Below the pieces are notes generated by a model that had not been told where the DNA came from, did not search any database, and was given only the letters and a program-made list of their open reading frames with translations. The position numbers were made by a program, and so were the translations under genes. DNA of 64,000 nucleotides from assembly GCF_019393635.1 (NCBI RefSeq), contig NC_057861.1:192588026-192652025 (forward strand). The letters are read 5' to 3'. The stretch is from Dromiciops gliroides (Eukaryota; Chordata; Mammalia; Microbiotheria; Microbiotheriidae). Of the stretch, positions 58,200 through 64,000 are shown piece by piece; positions within the stretch are counted from its first letter, which is position 1, and every line of letters begins with the position of its first letter.

Positions 58200-59444
58200 T
58201 TTTTTTAAGGGGAAGAATGGAATCTACAAAGTAGAGGCCAGTGAACTAAACTTGATTCTTGGGGAAATTATATTAAGTATTATCAAAGAGATAGCATCCA
58301 AACATCTAGAAAAGGAAGTAGTTAGTTTTGAAAGGGTTGCTAGATTTGTAGATCAGGAGAATATTATAGACATAACTTAATTAGATTACAGAAAAACATT
58401 TGATGAAGTCTGAAGCTATTTTTGTGGATGAGATGTAGAGCTGAGGGTTGGTCAAGAGCATAGACTTATGCTTCAATGTCAGCTTGGAAGGACACCTCTG
58501 GGGGGAGGACATCTGGTGGGATTGCTCCTGGGATCTGAACTTGACCCTATACTGTCTAAAACTTTTACCAGTGACTTGTATAAAGGTATAGATCATCTTC
58601 TGATAAAAGAGTGTAGACAATATAAAATGAATGAGGTGTGATAGCTGACATCTATAGTAGAGTCAGAATGCAGAAAGATGTCATCAGGCTAGAATATCGG
58701 GTTGATGCTGAGGATGAACTCTAATAGGGATAAATGTAAAATGTTGTGCTCAGGTTCAAAAAGACAACTTCATGAGTAGAAAACAGGTAAGGCATTGTTG
58801 CAGATTTTTGTCTGGAAAATATTGGGTTTTTTTAGTACCCCAGAAGCACAAGATAATATGGTAGCCAAAACAAAACAAAAATCTAAAGGAATCTTAGGCA
58901 GTACTAAAAGATGAATATTGTTCAAGATTAGGGAAGTTAATAGACCAGATGTATTTTGCCCTTGTCAGACCATGCCTGGGATACAGTGCTCAAGATAATG
59001 AGAAGCTGCAGAATGTCTAAAGGAGCGCAACTAAGATAGTAAGGACACTCAATTTCATCCCATATGAGAATCAGTGGAAGGAGTTGAGAATTTTCAGTTT
59101 AAAAAAAAGACTAGTTAATGGTGGGGAAAAGACACAAAATAGCTGTCAAACACATTTGAACATGCTATCATGTGGGAAGAGGAAGGAGACTCAATTTGCT
59201 TTGTCCTAGTCGGGCTGAACCAGAAGCAATGGGTAAAAGTTGTAGAGAGGCAGACTCGGGCTTCATGTAAAGAAAAATTACCCGAAAGTAGCAAAGACTG
59301 CCTCTAGAAGTTGATATCTTACAACAAAGGCTGGAGTGACACCTCAATTAAGTTGTAGAAGGGACCCTTATTTAGCTGCAGGTTGGATTATATGGACTCT
59401 GAGGACCTTTCCAATACAGGTTCCGTAATTCTGATTCTTTTGTC
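58200..59444 (+). mobile_element. L3/CR1-type LINE 3' portion
   Basis: Plus-strand order of diverged L3 blocks: ACTTTTACCAGTGACTTGTA, AATAGGGATAAATGTAAAAT, GCCCTTGTCAGACCATGCCT, GAGCGCAACTAAGATAGTAA, AATGGGTAAAAGTTGTAGAG, and a 3' end GGACTCTGAGGACCTTTCCA … CCGTAATTCTGATTCT. It is riddled with stops and inactive. Confidence 0.82.
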
Positions 59445-59551
59445 TGTTTCCTTTTTCATTCCACACACATCCCCATTCCTCACCCCCTGCCACCACCACC
59501 TTTTATGCATCTTTCACTAGAGCTGGGTATAATCTTCTTCAAACTACTTAA

Positions 59552-59552
<1 letters not shown>

Positions 59553-59594
<42 letters not shown>
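59553..59594. repeat. (AC)n microsatellite
   Basis: About 21 perfect AC units. Confidence 0.98.
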
Positions 59595-59596
<2 letters not shown>

Positions 59597-59794
59597 CCAT
59601 GTGTAACAGATGATAAAGTGCTGCTTGAGATAAATGGATCATGTATAATGAATTGTCATCAAATTCATTCTGATTGTCTTTTCACTTGCTCACATACATA
59701 CTGTGTACTGGTGAATTCTTGTAACCTCCCTCATCCATAGTAAAGGACATTCTAGTTCAAGAATAGATTTATGAACAGATTTTTATACTCTTTT

Positions 59795-59956
59795 CCTTTT
59801 TTGTTTTGTTTTGTTTTTTGGTGAGGCAATTGGGGCTAAGTGACTTGCTCTGGGTCACACAGCTAGTAAGTGTTAAGTGTCTGAGGCTGGATTTGAACTC
59901 AGGTCCTCCTGACTCCAGGGCTGGTGCTCTATCCACTGTGCCACCTAGCTGCCCCC
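59795..59956 (-). mobile_element. CORE-SINE copy with target-site duplication
   Basis: Tail of TTTTG units. Duplication TACTCTTTT at 59786-59794 and 59957-59965. Confidence 0.95.
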
Positions 59957-60417
59957 TACTCTTTTAATTATATACAAAGATGTCTTTATGCACAATCACA
60001 GGTACAAACACATACACACACAGAGGTAGTAAGCACAACAAAAGCCACATATCTAGTTAAGAAAAAGGCACAAATGTGTTAATAAATTGCTTTAACAGAA
60101 CTCTTGAGAGGGTAGATATTCTCGTATGTTTCATATTATAGACAAGTACATTAACACAAAGTTGCTAACCAGATGTAAACAAGCATTGTATCCTTGAACA
60201 GTGACTTTTCCTGATGCATCTCAATGGCAGAAATACCCAGGCTAAACAATTCTAAGGCTTTCTTCTTTGGCAATTACATTAAGTGTTATCTGTCAATGGC
60301 CTGTACTTCTTCACTAGAAAGGACTGACTTCCACAAAGATAACCTGGTAGATTTCCATCCATTGAGACTTACAACTGAAATTTCTCCCTATTCTGAATTT
60401 TCACAGTCTTAATTTTT

Positions 60418-60469
60418 TTTCTCTCTCTTTCTCCCTTCCTCCCTTCCTCCCTCACTCTGTCTCTCTCTC

Positions 60470-60505
<36 letters not shown>
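60418..60505. repeat. (CT)n followed by (TA)n
   Basis: CT/CCTT-rich run, then about 15 AT units; an ATAC-rich tail continues to about 60620. Confidence 0.95.
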
Positions 60506-60507
<2 letters not shown>

Positions 60508-60879
60508 CATCCACATATATGAGCATATATTATACATAGTATATATACATACATACTCTTTGTACTTATATATACTATAAATAGACTCCCATATGTATTA
60601 TATATGCATGTATGTGTATACATTTCTTAAAACTTTTCCTTCAGCACATTCAAATAGAGAGGTGAAATGAATTTTGGAATTGTTGAATTTCTGAGGGCTG
60701 CCATACTTAGCAAGAAGAAAAACAGTAACAAGGCAGTTGAAAAATGTGTTACAAACACACACACATACAAATGCATTCACACACAGAAAAGAATATGTTG
60801 GTCTGTAGTCCCCAAATATGACCCTTTAGCACTTAGTATTGTTTTTTATAGAAACAAGGGGACACTTGACTGAAGTGGG

Positions 60880-63800
60880 AGCAAGTTTAGCACCACTTTT
60901 CATCCCAGAGGGCATTTGCTGGTTTGTAAACATGTCTCCTTTTACTAATTGTTAAAGGATTTCTTCAGTAAAGTGAGATGGAATATTAGGGATGGGTCAA
61001 CATTAAGGAAGGGATCAAGTGAACTGCCTAAGGATTTATTAGACCACCATCTTTGGTAACATATAGTTGGCCATGTATGTAGCTGCTAAGAAGAAAAACA
61101 AAATGAGGTGATTTTGTTTCTGTTGTGCTTCTGCCTAGCACCTATATCCCTTCTGTTATACCGAGTTGTCAAAATTAAGCTGTTCAGGTAGGACAGAACT
61201 CAATCTTATTTCTGCTTCCATCTTGTCTCCTCCTATCCACCAAGCTCTCTTCACCTCTGTCCCTCCCCTGCCCCATACATTAATGTTTTATTTGCTAAGG
61301 AACACAATCCTTTAAAAAAATTTAAGAGATTATTTAGGAACATTATAGAAATGCCATGGAAGAAAACTAGCAAAAACAAAGAAGAATGCTATCCTTGGTC
61401 TGTATGTTTTCACAGAGTAGCTTTTATTCAACTGATTAAAAGAAAACCTAGATATGACACAGACTACTGGTTATATTTGACCATATTCTATTTCTTGTCT
61501 TTGACGTGCTCTCCAGACTTTCTTTTACCACAACTTTATAGGATTAAAAGGGAAGGATAGAGAAGTTTGAAACACTAGGCAGCTAGTATGCTGCTGTCAG
61601 ATTTTGAAAGGAATTGTGATTTTTAAATCCCTTTGGTGAAAATTACAGAGATTTGGGTTTAGAATTTCTATCACTTGGACGGCTCAATATCACGATCTTG
61701 GTAACCCTGGTGACCCAGGCCAGCAATACTCGAAAAGATGGGTCTTGCCAATGTTCTGAGGCCCATAATGACCATGAAACTCCACCACCACCCTCACCTT
61801 TTTCCCTTTCCCACATTAGCTTTCAGTCATCTGATGTGTAAATGAGTCAATAGCATCTTACCATCCGGTCCAAAGATTAAACCAGTGGCTGTTTCTAAAA
61901 ATGCCTCAATCAGAAGTAAGCCAGCAGGAAGGCAACCCTACTGGACTCTAACACCTTTTACCTGTTGGTGATGACACACCCTCCTGACAGAGGCATTTCT
62001 AAACTTTGGAAGCCCTGGAATCTGATAAAAGGTCTTGGCTCCCAAATCTACGTCTCTGGCAACATAGCCTGACATGCTGCTAACACAGCCCTTCCCTCAA
62101 TAGATCAATTTTCTCTGTCACTCTCTTTCCAGGCCCATATGTTTCCTATATACAGATCGGTTGGACTGTCTGCCTCATGTGCCTGACCCAGAGAACCAGT
62201 GTATATATGCAGAGAGGGCTGCAGGGTATGGGATGCCAAGAATGAGATTAATGTCCTCACATTTAATAGAAACCAGTATTGTAATCCAACTTATTTTATA
62301 TTAGAAAGTCAAATATTTGAAGTCAGCTGTCGGCTCAAACACCTTTTTTAAGGGGCTGCCAACTGAAAGAGACAGCTTCTAGCCATAACCTGGCCTGCTA
62401 TGATTAACAACATGAAGCTGCTCCAGCTGCTTGGACTCCACTCACACTTTCGGCAAGCAGAGGACTATTTTTTATCCCAAAGAGGAGTGTCAAACTCAAG
62501 TAAGCAGTCTCATCTAAAATGGCTCTACTGAGAAGATACCATTTTATGAACTGCCTCCCCTAACTAGACTCAAGTTAATCTGCCTTCAAGCATATTATAA
62601 ATCCAAGAAATGGCAGGCCCTGGAATTAGGCCAGAAAACCAAGTTCAGCCCCACACCTGAGAGGCAGGGTTTGCTCAATGGAGCTTGTTACTGCTAACAA
62701 TGGCAGAAGTCCTCACAGAGAGAGAACAGTGGTGAAATAATGGCCCCAGACATGTCTAATAGTGACCTTTGTGTGTGCTGTAAACTTTCCAGTTTAAGAA
62801 TTAAAACACTCTAGTGTCCAATATGGCAAAGGTTAAGTTCTAAATGAGTTTGGTAACTTGCAGAGCTCATGATCTTTCATTTTTTATTCTTTTAATATGG
62901 CTGGAAGATTAAATTAAATGTTTATAGGGTAGCTAACACGCTAATACCCAGTCGGGATAAGCAGAGCTCTCCATTGCACCAGGTTTTCAGCCAGATCCTA
63001 GAAATCTGGCCAGACATCAGGACCTACCCTTACTCTTATAGGAAGTATTCCCTGGGCACCTTTAAAAAAACAGTGCCCTGTGTGCTCCACATGGACATTA
63101 AAGGTGCAGTCCAAAATATACCCCTAAAGTAAATGCCAACGTGCTTAATTTATCTACCACAGAGGGATAGTGGAGGGAGTACATGCTGCTTGGATTAGAA
63201 GAAGTGATTGCAGCAAGTCTAAGGAATCCAAAATCATAGACCTTATTGACCAAGCCTTCCAGTAGAGAATGGAGATGACATCTCCGTCTGCTAAAAATGT
63301 GCACCATTAGAATGTCTGTTGTTTATGACCTGTTTAAAACCAAGCGGTGGCAGCAGCATTAACTCCTGTGTAAATCAGGGCTACCTCAGATTCTTATTGG
63401 GACAGACTTAGCAAAGATGATGTCATGCCACTCACTTGCCTTTACACAATGGCCCTCTGTGTAGACCTGAATGTGGGTGAAAGATTGGGTCGAAGAAATG
63501 TCTGAGTTCAAAATGAAAGGATTTTCTTAACATGTTAAAAGGTAAACATGTCTAACTTTAGAGAACTGTCATAAATTACATGCCTCTTACTGTATGTGGA
63601 GAAACCTTTGAAAAGAAGAAAGAGGGAGCATGTAGAGTTGGGGTTATTGCATTCATTTTGGACAATTCTCAGAAGAGTTCGCTCACTGATTTTTATACTC
63701 TGCCATTCCAGTTGTTTACTATTTCAAGATTCCTAACCTGAACCCTTAGCTGAGCTAAAATAATACAAAATAACTATGCTCTAATGTGGAGACCATTTGG

Positions 63801-63950
63801 CATCTGAACAAACTCATTTACTGATTTCAGTCAATGTTTACCAAATATGTAGATTTTATCTTGGCCTGTAAAAATATTCTTCCTTCCTCCTCCAACTATG
63901 TAGGCTATAATCCTGAAACCAACACTATTAGACCATTTTGGTCTTCTCTC
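60880..63950. other. Long repeat-poor intronic block
   Basis: About 3 kb with no SINE, LINE or microsatellite that I can recognise and with several short GC-balanced islands (for example 61660-62220 and 62930-63480). It is the cleanest stretch in the window and a reasonable place to look for regulatory sequence. No exon was found. Confidence 0.35.
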
Positions 63951-64000
63951 TTTAAAAAAAAAACACAACTCTAATATATGTATTTAGAAGATGACCAGTT

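Larger units (their letters stand above)
56165..64000 (-). other. NFATC1: NFATC1 preceding intron (partial)
   Basis: This is the sequence upstream (in gene sense) of the 55475-56164 exon. The preceding exon should end with the Rel-homology tail (…FTYLPAN plus one base). I looked for it and for the isoform-A tail on the minus strand and did not find either, so the intron extends beyond the window. It holds a (GA)n tract, a SINE at 57184-57343, an L3/CR1 fragment, another SINE at 59795-59956 and a long repeat-poor block from about 60900 to 63950. Confidence 0.75.

Noticed and set aside
62390..62470. Possible NFATC1 upstream exon (Rel-homology region end or isoform-A tail)
   Set aside because: No stretch on the minus strand from 56220 to 64000 reads the expected KRKRSQ…FTYLPAN or the short-isoform tail.
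1..64000. A novel multi-gene or defence-like system
   Set aside because: Only one gene (NFATC1) is supported; all other coding-like signals resolve to repeats or random open frames.

Overview
The window is vertebrate nuclear DNA and almost certainly marsupial. It is AT-rich, has no dense coding, and carries about twenty copies of a short CORE-SINE. That SINE has a MIR-like core (reading TAGCTGTGTGACCCTGGGCAAGTCACTTAACC), an A-rich tail and 10-16 bp target-site duplications, a type known from marsupial genomes. Older MAR1/MIR-like SINEs, L2 tails, L3/CR1 LINE fragments, hAT-type MITEs, one solo LTR and many microsatellites make up most of the rest. The species cannot be decided from the sequence.

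The only protein gene I can support is NFATC1, on the minus strand. Its large 3'-proximal coding exon lies at 55475-56164 and encodes the long C-terminal extension of the NFATc1 'C' isoforms. The last coding exon is tiny: 50 coding bases at 8001-8050 that read VNEIIRNDLSSTNVHA and stop. Both joints are in phase 1, with a GTAAGT donor and a textbook polypyrimidine-AG acceptor. The intron between them is about 47.4 kb and fills most of the window. A 3' UTR of about 1.9 kb runs from 8000 down to about 6090, with the only AATAAA in that span at 6111-6116.

Layout: 1-6090 is intergenic DNA downstream of NFATC1, with repeats. 6090-8003 is the 3' UTR and stop codon. 8051-55474 is the last intron, holding repeats and several repeat-poor blocks that look like candidate regulatory elements (27545-27860 and 33640-34110). 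55475-56164 is the penultimate coding exon. 56165-64000 is part of the preceding intron; I found no further NFATC1 exon there.

The points most worth checking are these: a (UC)n tract of about 70 nt, in transcript sense, shortly upstream of the alternatively used C-terminal exon; an open reading frame through that exon's donor giving an alternative C-terminus; a perfect miR-124 8-mer in the inferred 3' UTR; two candidate conserved non-coding elements; and several well-preserved transposon insertion events. I saw no operon, CRISPR array, tRNA/rRNA gene or novel multi-gene system.
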